DNA of 64,000 bases, taken from the NCBI GenBank assembly GCA_963717195.1, contig CAVQVR010000013.1, positions 124,001 through 188,000 of the forward strand, given 5' to 3'. Shown piece by piece: positions 1 through 7,925 of the stretch. The translations under genes were made by a program, and so were the position numbers. Below the pieces are notes generated by a model. It saw nothing but the letters and a program-made list of their open reading frames with translations. It was not told where the DNA came from and did not search any database. Each line of letters starts with the position of its first letter. Position 1 is the first letter of the stretch. Origin of the DNA: JACDAE01 sp963717195 (GTDB lineage: Bacteria > Chloroflexota > Ktedonobacteria > Ktedonobacterales > Ktedonobacteraceae).

Positions 1-1132
1 ATACGACTTCTGAGTCAGGAGAGCTCATACTGGCATCGAGCGTGAGCCCATTGCAGTTGAGTAGTACCTGGCGGCATTGTTCCTCTGCTTCATCGAGTAT
101 CGTGGCACATTGCAGCAACTTTATTGGCTGCGTTCTTGATGACTGTTCCAGTGCCACGTAGCGGCGCAATGCACAGAGAGCAAGCAGGATGAGCGCGTGG
201 AGGAGACGTGCCTGCAATTCACCCATGCGATTGCTACTGACCTGGTAAAGTGTGCGGCTCTGGAGCAGGAAGCTTATGGCACGTTGAAGCTGATGTTCCT
301 TTTCTTCGTAAGAGAGTTTTGTAGAGCCTGATTCTTGATAGATCGACGCGTAGGTGCAATAGCCAAGTCCCATATAGGTCTGCCCTGCTACATCCATATT
401 ACTGGTTGAACACAGAGACTGGCGAGCGCTTTCATAGTGCTCAAGCGCCTCAGCGTGAATGCCCAATGCACGATAATCATCCCCACAATGCTGTTCCACC
501 TTTAAGAGAAGAGTAGGAGCTTTCCCATCAGTTAATAAGTGCAAGGCGCGTCGGTGGTAGCTCAAAGCAGCCTGATACATATGCGCGAGGGCGGAATTTG
601 TTCCCAACGCATCAAGAATGGCAGGTTGATGCTTCTCAGGAGAGAGTATGAGTGCGCGCTCCAGCAAGTGTTGAGCATCTTCAAGATTTCTCTCTTCTTG
701 CAGCATCAAGCCCTTCACCAGGCAATAGCGGGCCTGCTTCTGTAATGGGAGGCGCATTATTGCCGCCAGTGAGAGCACTGAGATCTCCTGTGTGAAGGAA
801 GCGTGAGGTAGCTCTATGCCTTCAAGTACCATACCCAGCAGTGTCATGCTTTCGTCCTGCTCATCGTTTTCATCTTGAAAAGAGAGAGAAGGTACCATCT
901 GAGCAGTACTGGATTGCATGGGCGTTGATTGTTCAGCAAGTTGCTTAAAGTAATCGACCGATTGATCAAGCTGTTCAGCAAAGAAGCGTAGAGCCTCGTA
1001 AGATGGGACGATCTTCTCTCGCTCAACTGCGCTGACATAGGATTTTGAGAAGTGTTCTCCACCTAATTCGGTCTGGGTCATTCCTCGTTGTCGTCTCAAC
1101 TGTCGAATGTATGCGCTAATTGGCGTTTGCAT
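1..1132 (-). CDS. XRE-family HTH regulator with TPR-like repeats (C-terminus off window)
   Basis: The reading frame is open from an ATG at 1132 to the window edge, about 377 codons, so the C-terminus is missing. Residues about 5-60 (start MQTPISAYIRQLRRQRGM, then TQTELGG and SYVSAVERE) form a Cro/C1-type helix-turn-helix. The rest is helical and rich in Ala, Leu, Tyr and Gln with TPR-like pairs (LLERAL, ALSYHRRALHLL, ALEHYESAR). HTH plus TPR proteins of this kind are usually transcription regulators that sense a peptide or partner through the TPRs; that role here is inference. A second protein of the same design lies at 25717-27081. The gene is divergent from the CheB gene at 1642. Confidence 0.8.
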   Translation of the reverse strand, partial: MQTPISAYIRQLRRQRGMTQTELGGEHFSKSYVSAVEREKIVPSYEALRFFAEQLDQSVDYFKQLAEQSTPMQSSTAQMVPSLSFQDENDEQDESMTLLGMVLEGIELPHASFTQEISVLSLAAIMRLPLQKQARYCLVKGLMLQEERNLEDAQHLLERALILSPEKHQPAILDALGTNSALAHMYQAALSYHRRALHLLTDGKAPTLLLKVEQHCGDDYRALGIHAEALEHYESARQSLCSTSNMDVAGQTYMGLGYCTYASIYQESGSTKLSYEEKEHQLQRAISFLLQSRTLYQVSSNRMGELQARLLHALILLALCALRRYVALEQSSRTQPIKLLQCATILDEAEEQCRQVLLNCNGLTLDASMSSPDSEVV

Positions 1133-1446
1133 AGTGTCTTTCCTTGTAGGTACCTCTGCGAAACCTGAGCCTTCTGCTCATTTACAAATTATATAGCCTT
1201 AACTATCTCTCTAATATTTCAACTCTAGTTTAGAAGAAAGCTACACGAACATATTCTAAATATTGTATCGTAGGTTAGTAAATAGGTCAAGAAATTTTGT
1301 AAAATATTCCTTTTTCTACTAAACTCTAAGGAATTTCAAAGAAATCGCTTTGTAAAGAGTTGCTTCTTGCAACGTTAAGGAACCGTCGCGCGTGTACTTA
1401 TTAAGTATGTGTTTTCTAAGGTTTTCTGCTAAAACTAAAAAATAGC

Positions 1447-1599
1447 AACTCTTCAGGTCTCCTCGCCACCTGCGGTGGCTCGCCCAGGTTTGGTGTGGGT
1501 GGTGGGATTTGCGGCCTGGGGCCGCAAATCCCACCACCCACACCAAACGGCTTGCGAAGCGCCGTAGGCACTGAGGAGTCAGGCCCCTTCTGAAGAGTT
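1447..1599. repeat. 153-bp nested palindrome with perfect 29-bp central hairpin
   Basis: The outer ends are inverted copies (aactcttcag at 1447-1456, ctgaagagtt at 1590-1599). At the centre 1488-1516 is the exact reverse complement of 1520-1548, leaving a 3-nt loop. A smaller hairpin (gccacc/ggtggc) sits in the left flank. The element lies in the 509-bp gap between two divergent genes, so it is not a simple terminator for either. A MITE-like or REP-like element is the best guess. The rest of the gap (1133-1446) is AT-rich and probably holds the regulator's promoter. Confidence 0.7.
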
Positions 1600-1641
1600 A
1601 CAAAAAATATCTCGTTTCCTAAATAGTAAGGAGAGAGTGCT

Positions 1642-2688
1642 GTGTCAGGACACGAAATCATCGTCGTAGGAGCTTCAGCTGGAGGAGTAGAAGCGCTCAT
1701 GCAACTGGTGCGTGGATTTCCGGCAAACTTATCGGCTAGCGTCTTTGTTGTACTCCATATTCCGGCTCATAGTCCCAGTTCGCTACCAGATATTCTGAGT
1801 CGCGCGGGATTGATGCAAGCGCTTCAGCCAGTAGATTACCAGCAGATAGAGCATGGACATATTTATGTTGCACCACCTGATCATCACCTGTTGATTGAGC
1901 CTGGATTTATGCGTGTGGTACGTGGGCCAAGGGAGAATCGTCACCGACCAGCCGCTGATCCCTTGTTCCGCTCAGCTGCTGTCGCCTACGGCCCGCAGGT
2001 CGTTGGTGTAATACTTACTGGAGCGCTAGATGATGGTACAGCCGGGTTGCTTGCTATTAAGCAACGTGGTGGAATAGCAGTCGTGCAGGATCCGCGAGAG
2101 GCTCTCTATCCTGACATGCCTCAAAGCGCATTAGCCTATGTGAAAGTCGATCATTGTTTACCAATCGCTCAGATAGGGCCATTACTAACGCAACTCGCCC
2201 GCAAGGAAGTCGTGCAAGAGACAATTCAGCCCGCTTCAGAAAATATGGAGCGAGAAGTGAGAGTTGTTGAAATGGAGACAAATCCACTCAACGAGCATGA
2301 TCAGGTAGGAAATCCCTCGGAGTACTCGTGTCCAGAGTGCGGCGGTGTTCTGTGGGAAGTGCATGATGGTGAACTGGACCGTTTTCGTTGTCGCACCGGA
2401 CATGCATTCTCAACCGAGAGCATGTTCGCAGAACAATCCGAGAAGATAGACCAGGCATTATGGGTTGCCTTGAAAACGTTGGATGAGAACGCCAGCCTTT
2501 CGCGTCGCATGGCAAAGCGGGCGCAACAGAGGGGGCACACCTGGCTTGCAGATCGCCTTAATCTAAAAGTGCAGGAGGTGGAACAACAGGCAAATCTGCT
2601 ACGCCAGGTGCTCACCAGGCAGGAATTTATTCATCCGAAAGATACCAATCCTGTTCCGTCGTCTCCTCCAGGCAATACATTTCAATGA
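1642..2688 (+). CDS. CheB-type protein-glutamate methylesterase with C-terminal zinc ribbon
   Basis: 348 aa. Residues 1-190 are the CheB methylesterase catalytic domain without the usual N-terminal receiver. The catalytic triad is visible: Ser12 in GASAGG, His39 in VLHIP, Asp131 in LDDGTAG. In the family this hydrolyses glutamyl methyl esters on chemoreceptors. Residues about 225-260 carry two cysteine pairs (CPECGG and CRTGH), a probable zinc ribbon, followed by a helical tail. The GTG start at 1642 is supported by AAGGAG upstream. No chemoreceptor is adjacent, but a CheB-CheR fusion follows at 3110, so the two probably belong to one sensory pathway unrelated to the chemosensory operon at 48.8 kb. 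Lack of a receiver means activity is not directly phospho-regulated. Confidence 0.88.
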   Translation: MSGHEIIVVGASAGGVEALMQLVRGFPANLSASVFVVLHIPAHSPSSLPDILSRAGLMQALQPVDYQQIEHGHIYVAPPDHHLLIEPGFMRVVRGPRENRHRPAADPLFRSAAVAYGPQVVGVILTGALDDGTAGLLAIKQRGGIAVVQDPREALYPDMPQSALAYVKVDHCLPIAQIGPLLTQLARKEVVQETIQPASENMEREVRVVEMETNPLNEHDQVGNPSEYSCPECGGVLWEVHDGELDRFRCRTGHAFSTESMFAEQSEKIDQALWVALKTLDENASLSRRMAKRAQQRGHTWLADRLNLKVQEVEQQANLLRQVLTRQEFIHPKDTNPVPSSPPGNTFQ

Positions 2689-2709
2689 ATATGCGTCTGT
2701 TAAGGGTGT

Positions 2710-2769
2710 TGTTTAAAAATGAACTCCAGTAATTTCACGCTCAATATTACCGGAGTTCATTTTTAAACA
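2710..2769 (+). terminator. Hairpin downstream of cheB-like gene
   Basis: An 18-bp perfect stem (2710-2727 with 2752-2769) is extended by 5 more pairs after one mismatch. The arm bases include an A/T-rich foot, so the transcript ends in a U-rich right arm. It sits 21 bp after the stop at 2688 and probably ends that transcript. It is longer than a usual rho-independent terminator. Confidence 0.6.
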
Positions 2770-2827
2770 GCATTATCGCGCCTGCAGAGAGGAAAGGTGG
2801 GGAAAACTGCTGCACCGAGGAAAAATA

Positions 2828-2856
2828 TTGACAGAGCTGCTGAAAAAACCTATAGT
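2828..2856 (+). promoter_or_regulatory. Sigma-70-type promoter for the CheB-CheR-PAS gene
   Basis: TTGACA (2828-2833) and TATAGT (2851-2856) are separated by exactly 17 bp. Transcription would start near 2863, giving a leader of roughly 245 nt before the ATG at 3110. No open frame with family features was recognised in the leader, and nothing else is seen in 2770-3109. Confidence 0.6.
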
Positions 2857-3109
2857 AACGTTATATGATAAGGGCAGATCAGAGGAGAAGGTGTATATTT
2901 CTTGTACAGCTAATCCTGAAGAAAAGACAAAAGAGATTGCCGAAGGATTCGTCGATGTGCATAAGGCTCTATGTAGTCGTATTTGTTGTTCTTTGCGGAG
3001 TTGGGCTTCCGAGTGTTTTGTATACTTGTCACAAACAGACCAGAAAGTCCCATGTCTTAAGACCAGGGAGATCTCAGAGAACTGGTGGATTGAACGGAGC
3101 TCTGTATAG

Positions 3110-6100
3110 ATGAAGAGAGAGAATTCTGTGAGCATTGTTGAGCAGGAAGATGTTCAATCGAACGACCTGGTCGTGGTCGGATCTTCCGCAGGAGGTATCG
3201 AAGCGCTCTCCATTCTGGTCAGTACTTTACCCGCAAATTTTCCTGCACCCCTGGTACTGGCACAACACCTCGACCCAAATCGCCCCAGTTCACTCGATGC
3301 TATTTTACAAAAGCGCACGAACCTGGTTGTTGAGGTAGTGAAGACGGACACAAAACTGCAAGCAGGCAGAATTTATGTTGTGCCCTCAAATCGACATGTT
3401 TCTATAAATGATCACCACGTCCAACTGGCCGATGATCGTTTGAAGCGACCACGCCCCTCGGTCGATACCTTACTCTCTACCGCAGCGAAATTCTATGGTG
3501 ATCACCTTATCGCCGTCATTCTTACCGGTTCAGGGTCAGATGGGTCGCTTGGTGCTGTCGATGTAAAAAATGCAGGAGGATTAGTCATTGTGCAGGATCC
3601 TCAAACCGCACGGTACCCCTCTATGCCTCTGGCCTTGCCTCCTACGGTCATCGATTTTGAAGTGAGCATTGAGCAAATTGGCCCCTTGCTCTATGATTTG
3701 CTGACTGGAGCCAATATTCCACAGGCAGAAGAGCGGACCGAAGATGTCCTGCGCGAGATCCTCGAACTGGTGAGTCGACAGGCGAGTATCGACTTTCGCC
3801 CATACAAAACATCGACCATTCTTCGTCGCATCAGTCGCCGCATGGCCGTTACGCATAACAGAAGCATGCGCGACTATGCAGACTATCTGAAGCTGAATCC
3901 AGAAGAGGTCGGCAATCTCGTCAAAGCCTTCCTGATCAATGTCACTCAGTTTTTTCGTGATCCCGATGCCTTTGCTTATCTTAGAAGCGATGTCTTGCCC
4001 GTTTTAATAGCGCATGCACGCCAGCGTGATCATGTCCTGCGCCTCTGGACGGCGGGTTGCGCGACAGGAGAAGAGCCCTACTCGCTTGCTATGCTGCTCA
4101 TGGACCTGCTGGGCGCAGAACTGTCCGAATGGAGCATCAAAATCTTTGCCACCGACCTTGATGAGGCGGCAATCACCTTCGCACGCCGTGGGCTCTATTC
4201 CGAAAACCTGCTCAAAGGAGTTCCTTCCAGGTACCGGGATCATTTTTTTGAGCGCGTCGATCATGGTTATCGCATCTCGAAAACGTTGCGCCAGATGGTG
4301 ATCTTTGGACAGCAAGATCTCAGTCGAAGTGCACCATTCCCGCGTATCGACCTGGTGCTCTGTCGCAATGTCCTGATTTATTTTACTCCTGAGCTACAGG
4401 ATTATGTGCTCAACCAGTTCGCCTTTTCTCTCAGTCCCAATGGGTACCTGTTCCTGGGCAAGGCCGAGACCGTATACCCTATGCAGACATTCTATGAACT
4501 GGTGAACAAGCACTGGAAAGTGTATCGTTGTATTGGTAATGCATTGCCTTTGGTCAGGCATCAGGGCCTTTCAGAACTCGGAATGTCACGTGAGAAGAAT
4601 GCTATGAACCGTCCCGATCGACCATTGGGAAATGCGCAACCGGATCAGGAGCAGCAACCTCTATCTTTGGAACTAGGGCAACTGCGCCGCTTCAACGAAC
4701 TCCTGTTGCGTTTTCTTCCCATTGGTGTTGTGATCATCGACCACTCCTATCATATCCTGACCGCCAACGGCTCTGCTCGCCGTTTGCTTGGTTTACGCGA
4801 TGCTGCTATCGACCAGGATTTTCTCCATGCGGCACGCGGCATTCCTTATCATGAGACGCGTTCGGCTATCGATGTCGTCTTCCGTGAGCGCAACTTTGTT
4901 ACTCTTCCGGAAGTGGAGCTCGAAGCAACCTCGGGTGGCAATGGGCGCTTTGTGAGCCTCTCCTTCGCACTGATGCAACTGGAGCCGGCCTTACCTGACC
5001 TTGCCACCGTCAGCGTGACCGACGTGACCGAACAGGTCCAGATCCGTCGCCAGTTGGAGACCGTCCAGGCCGAACAGGCGGAGTTAATGCAAGAACTGGG
5101 AACGGCTAACAAGCGCCTGAGCGATATGAATAAAGAGCTCATGGATGCTAACGAGGAATTGCAAGTTGCTAACGAGGAACTGGTGCTGACGCACGAGGAG
5201 TTGCAGGCAAGCATTGAAGAGTTCGAAACAACGAACGAGGAGCTGCAGGCCACCAACGAGGAACTGGAAACAAACAACGAGGAACTGCAGGCTACCAATG
5301 AGGAGTTGGAGACGACGAATGATGAACTGCGTGCTCGTACTGGCGAACTACAGGAACTGACTAACATCCTGGAGAACGATCGTGTACGTCTCTTTGAGAT
5401 GGTGGAGTTTGCACCATTCTACATTCTCGTACTGCGGGGACCAGTTTTGCTTGTTGAGGCATACAATCCTCGCTACGCCCGCGTCCTTGAGGGGCGAGAG
5501 GTCCAGGGGCATCCGCTGGAAGAGGTGATCGACCTGTTCTGGGAACCCGGAGCTGGTTTCACTTTAACACGCCTGGCACGTGAGGTGTACATGCAGGAAA
5601 CACCACGCACAACACCTCGCATTCGTACAATCATGCCTGGAGTTCATGAGGGGCAGGAGGAAAGCTATTTCTCCTATACCGTTGTTCCTTCCCACAATGC
5701 ATCTGGTCGCGTTGATGGCGTGATCATCTATGCCTCCGATGAAACGGAGCAACAGGCAAAGGGAATTCGGGAAGAGTTCAATCATCTCAAAACGATCTTT
5801 GCCAATACCAGGACGGCGGCACTGGCTCTCTACGATGCACAGACACAGCTATTAATTCTGGCAAGTCCACGTTATCTCGAACTGGTGGCTCACGCGCATA
5901 ACCGAACTCCGGACGATGTTATTGGCCGTTCCTGGCAAGAGGTGACGTTGCTGCTTCTTGGGGAAGATGCTATGGAGCACTGGAAAAATGTCGTTGAGGG
6001 TCGGACTCCGTTCCGTATTCCAGAACTGACTGTTTCCTTTGTTCCGGATGGGCCAGAGACCGTCTGGGATTACGACCTTGCGCCCATTATCGATATAGAA

Positions 6101-6211
6101 GATGCAGAAAAAGTGACCTACGTGCTCGTTTCCGCTGTGGAGATCACGGAACAGGTCCATGCACGCAAAAATCTCGAACAGCTCGAAAAATTGAGAGACG
6201 CTTCCCTTTAA
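3110..6211 (+). CDS. CheB-CheR fusion with long coiled coil and PAS domains
   Basis: 1033 aa. Domains in order: CheB methylesterase (about 18-205; Ser26 in GSSAGG, His53 in AQHLDP, Asp144 in GSDGS); CheR methyltransferase (about 215-480; SAM-binding WTAGCATGEEPYS, then LCRNVLIYF); PAS (about 520-645); a coiled coil (about 650-755) of repeated NEELQ(A/T) heptads; and two further PAS-like modules (about 760-885 and 890-1025) ending at EITEQVHARK. There is no histidine kinase domain, so it is a signal adaptor that could both add and remove methyl groups. A start at GTG 3128 is possible. It has its own promoter (2828). The dapA-like gene follows after 16 bp and is probably cotranscribed, an unexpected partner. 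CheB/CheR-PAS proteins are known; their targets mostly are not. Confidence 0.9.
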   Translation: MKRENSVSIVEQEDVQSNDLVVVGSSAGGIEALSILVSTLPANFPAPLVLAQHLDPNRPSSLDAILQKRTNLVVEVVKTDTKLQAGRIYVVPSNRHVSINDHHVQLADDRLKRPRPSVDTLLSTAAKFYGDHLIAVILTGSGSDGSLGAVDVKNAGGLVIVQDPQTARYPSMPLALPPTVIDFEVSIEQIGPLLYDLLTGANIPQAEERTEDVLREILELVSRQASIDFRPYKTSTILRRISRRMAVTHNRSMRDYADYLKLNPEEVGNLVKAFLINVTQFFRDPDAFAYLRSDVLPVLIAHARQRDHVLRLWTAGCATGEEPYSLAMLLMDLLGAELSEWSIKIFATDLDEAAITFARRGLYSENLLKGVPSRYRDHFFERVDHGYRISKTLRQMVIFGQQDLSRSAPFPRIDLVLCRNVLIYFTPELQDYVLNQFAFSLSPNGYLFLGKAETVYPMQTFYELVNKHWKVYRCIGNALPLVRHQGLSELGMSREKNAMNRPDRPLGNAQPDQEQQPLSLELGQLRRFNELLLRFLPIGVVIIDHSYHILTANGSARRLLGLRDAAIDQDFLHAARGIPYHETRSAIDVVFRERNFVTLPEVELEATSGGNGRFVSLSFALMQLEPALPDLATVSVTDVTEQVQIRRQLETVQAEQAELMQELGTANKRLSDMNKELMDANEELQVANEELVLTHEELQASIEEFETTNEELQATNEELETNNEELQATNEELETTNDELRARTGELQELTNILENDRVRLFEMVEFAPFYILVLRGPVLLVEAYNPRYARVLEGREVQGHPLEEVIDLFWEPGAGFTLTRLAREVYMQETPRTTPRIRTIMPGVHEGQEESYFSYTVVPSHNASGRVDGVIIYASDETEQQAKGIREEFNHLKTIFANTRTAALALYDAQTQLLILASPRYLELVAHAHNRTPDDVIGRSWQEVTLLLLGEDAMEHWKNVVEGRTPFRIPELTVSFVPDGPETVWDYDLAPIIDIEDAEKVTYVLVSAVEITEQVHARKNLEQLEKLRDASL

Positions 6212-6227
6212 ATGGAGAAACTCAACA

Positions 6228-7145
6228 ATGAAAGTCAACTGGAGAGGTGTTATTCCCGCCATCACAACGCGGTTTAATGAAGATTACAGTATTGACCATA
6301 CCTTTTTCGCCGAACACTGCCGCTGGCTGGTGGACGCGGGCTGCGTTGGATTGGTCACACCGGGATCGCTGGGAGAAAGCGCGACCCTGAGCTTTGAGGA
6401 GAAGGTCGTGTTGCTGGAGACCGCTGTTAATGCGGTAGGAAAACGCGTGCCGATTATTGCTGGTATTGCATCCCTTTCTACAGCCGAAGCTGTGCGCCTT
6501 GTGCATTCTGCCGAAGCCGTAGGATGCAGCGGTTTGATGGTCCTGCCACCATACGTCTACTCCACTGATTGGCGCGAGATGAAGGCACATGTGGCAACAA
6601 TCATTGCTTCCACAACGCTTCCCACCATGCTATACAATAATCCTCCTGCCTATACAACAGACTTTCTGCCAGGGCAGATCGCCGAACTTGCTTCCGAAAA
6701 TGCAAACCTTGAATCCGTCAAAGAGTCCAGTGCTGATGTACGCCGTATTACTGCGTTACATGTTTTGCTTCAGGATCGACTGGAACTGCTTGCTGGCGTT
6801 GATGACTGCATTGTAGAGGCGATCCAGGCGGGTGCGGTTGGCTGGATCGCCGGACTGGCCAACGCCTTTCCCAAAGAGTCGGTTGCATTATTTGAACTTG
6901 CCATGCAGATACGCAAAGGAGACGCTGCAGCCACCAGTATCGAGCCTCTCTACACCTGGTTTCTACCACTATTGCGCATGGATACGGGACCGAAGTTCGT
7001 ACAACTTATTAAACTGGCTCAGGAGATGGTTGGTATGGGCAGCGCTCGCGTACGTGCTCCACGCCTTGAACTGGCAGGCGCTGAACGTGAGGAGGCGCGG
7101 CGCGTTATACACTATGCACTTGCAAATCGCCCAAAAAACACGTAG
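6228..7145 (+). CDS. DapA/N-acetylneuraminate lyase family aldolase
   Basis: 305 aa TIM-barrel class I aldolase of the dihydrodipicolinate synthase family. Visible signatures: GSLGES near residue 47, the YNNP motif with the catalytic-type Tyr near 137, and the Schiff-base Lys in SVKESS near 164. The YNNPPAYTTDF stretch resembles members acting on hydroxyproline-derived pyrrolines or other keto acids as much as true DapA, so the substrate is left open. It starts 16 bp after the CheB-CheR-PAS stop with GGAGAAA upstream, suggesting one operon. No lysine-pathway gene is near. The frame is intact and of normal length. Confidence 0.85.
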   Translation: MKVNWRGVIPAITTRFNEDYSIDHTFFAEHCRWLVDAGCVGLVTPGSLGESATLSFEEKVVLLETAVNAVGKRVPIIAGIASLSTAEAVRLVHSAEAVGCSGLMVLPPYVYSTDWREMKAHVATIIASTTLPTMLYNNPPAYTTDFLPGQIAELASENANLESVKESSADVRRITALHVLLQDRLELLAGVDDCIVEAIQAGAVGWIAGLANAFPKESVALFELAMQIRKGDAAATSIEPLYTWFLPLLRMDTGPKFVQLIKLAQEMVGMGSARVRAPRLELAGAEREEARRVIHYALANRPKNT

Positions 7146-7191
7146 GGTCCGCTTTTACGACGCCCAGGTGTTTCCCTCTCCCTCTCGGGGC

Positions 7192-7686
7192 CTACTTGTT
7201 TTCTTTATTCTGCTCTTCCAGCAACCGTTCAATGGTATCCAGGAGCTCACGCAGGTTAAACGGCTTGCGCACACTGAGCAGATTACGTTTTCTGAGTTCC
7301 TTAAATGGAGGATTAGCGCTCATAAAAATCGTCGGCACCAGTGCAAGCGTCTCAATAGCATGCAGGCGATCATAGAGGTCCAGGCCATTCATGCGCGGGA
7401 GATAGTAATCGAGGAGAAAGAGGTCGGGATGCGTCTCCTCAATCATCTCCAATGCCTCTAAACCATCGATAGCCAGCAACGTGCGATAGTTGATACCCAT
7501 ATAGAAGGTCTCCTGGTGCAGTGCCTCTAGAAGAAGTGCGCCCAGGTCTTCATCATCTTCAACAATCAGAATTGTTTTTTCTTTATGCTTCTGGCCATAC
7601 ATCAGTTCCTGCACCACTGGCTCCTTATGCTCCTGAGTTCGCACCAGTTTCTGGACAGCCGTCCCGTTGGGATAAAGCAATGCCAT
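7192..7686 (-). CDS. Single-domain response regulator (receiver only)
   Basis: 164 aa. A 36-residue leader is followed by one receiver domain: ILIVEDDED near 40, phospho-acceptor Asp in LLDYYLP, the Ser/Thr position in IFMSAN, and the Lys in VRKPFN. There is no output domain, so it would act through protein contacts, as CheY-like or Spo0F-like relays do. The start ATG at 7686 is preceded by AGGAGCGGAG. It is divergent from the membrane kinase at 7926, its most likely partner. It is convergent with the aldolase; the 46-bp gap shows no clear terminator. Confidence 0.88.
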   Translation of the reverse strand: MALLYPNGTAVQKLVRTQEHKEPVVQELMYGQKHKEKTILIVEDDEDLGALLLEALHQETFYMGINYRTLLAIDGLEALEMIEETHPDLFLLDYYLPRMNGLDLYDRLHAIETLALVPTIFMSANPPFKELRKRNLLSVRKPFNLRELLDTIERLLEEQNKENK

Positions 7687-7724
7687 AATCTCCGCTCCTA
7701 CGCTAGTTGTACGTATGGCAGGGG

Positions 7725-7794
7725 CACGTTGACGACGCCCGCGCTTATCGGCTGTACGCTCTCTTCTTGCTAAAACATGGGCGTCGTCAACGTG
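7725..7794. repeat. 16-bp perfect inverted repeat between divergent genes
   Basis: 7725-7740 (cacgttgacgacgccc) is the exact reverse complement of 7779-7794, with a 38-nt spacer. It sits between the receiver gene and the kinase gene. It could be a bidirectional structure or an operator pair; the spacing is longer than usual for one dimer site. TATACT at 7866-7871 is a possible -10 for the kinase, but no good -35 is visible. Confidence 0.5.
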
Positions 7795-7925
7795 GTTCCT
7801 ACCATGTGGCCTTTCCAGATTTCAGTATATTCGGCATAAAAACCTCTGCCTTTTTGTGTCCGGCGTATACTTTTTATGATAAGTCTAGTTGCTGATTGGA
7901 GAGGGCGATATGAGGGAGAACACCT

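Noticed and set aside
2828..3109. Possible 93-aa gene upstream of the CheB-CheR fusion
   Set aside because: Its TTG start is the -35 box of a strong promoter, no ribosome site, composition unlike a protein.
4849..5367. 172-aa Ser/Cys-rich open frame opposite the coiled coil of the CheB-CheR protein
   Set aside because: Mirror of NEELQ heptad repeats.
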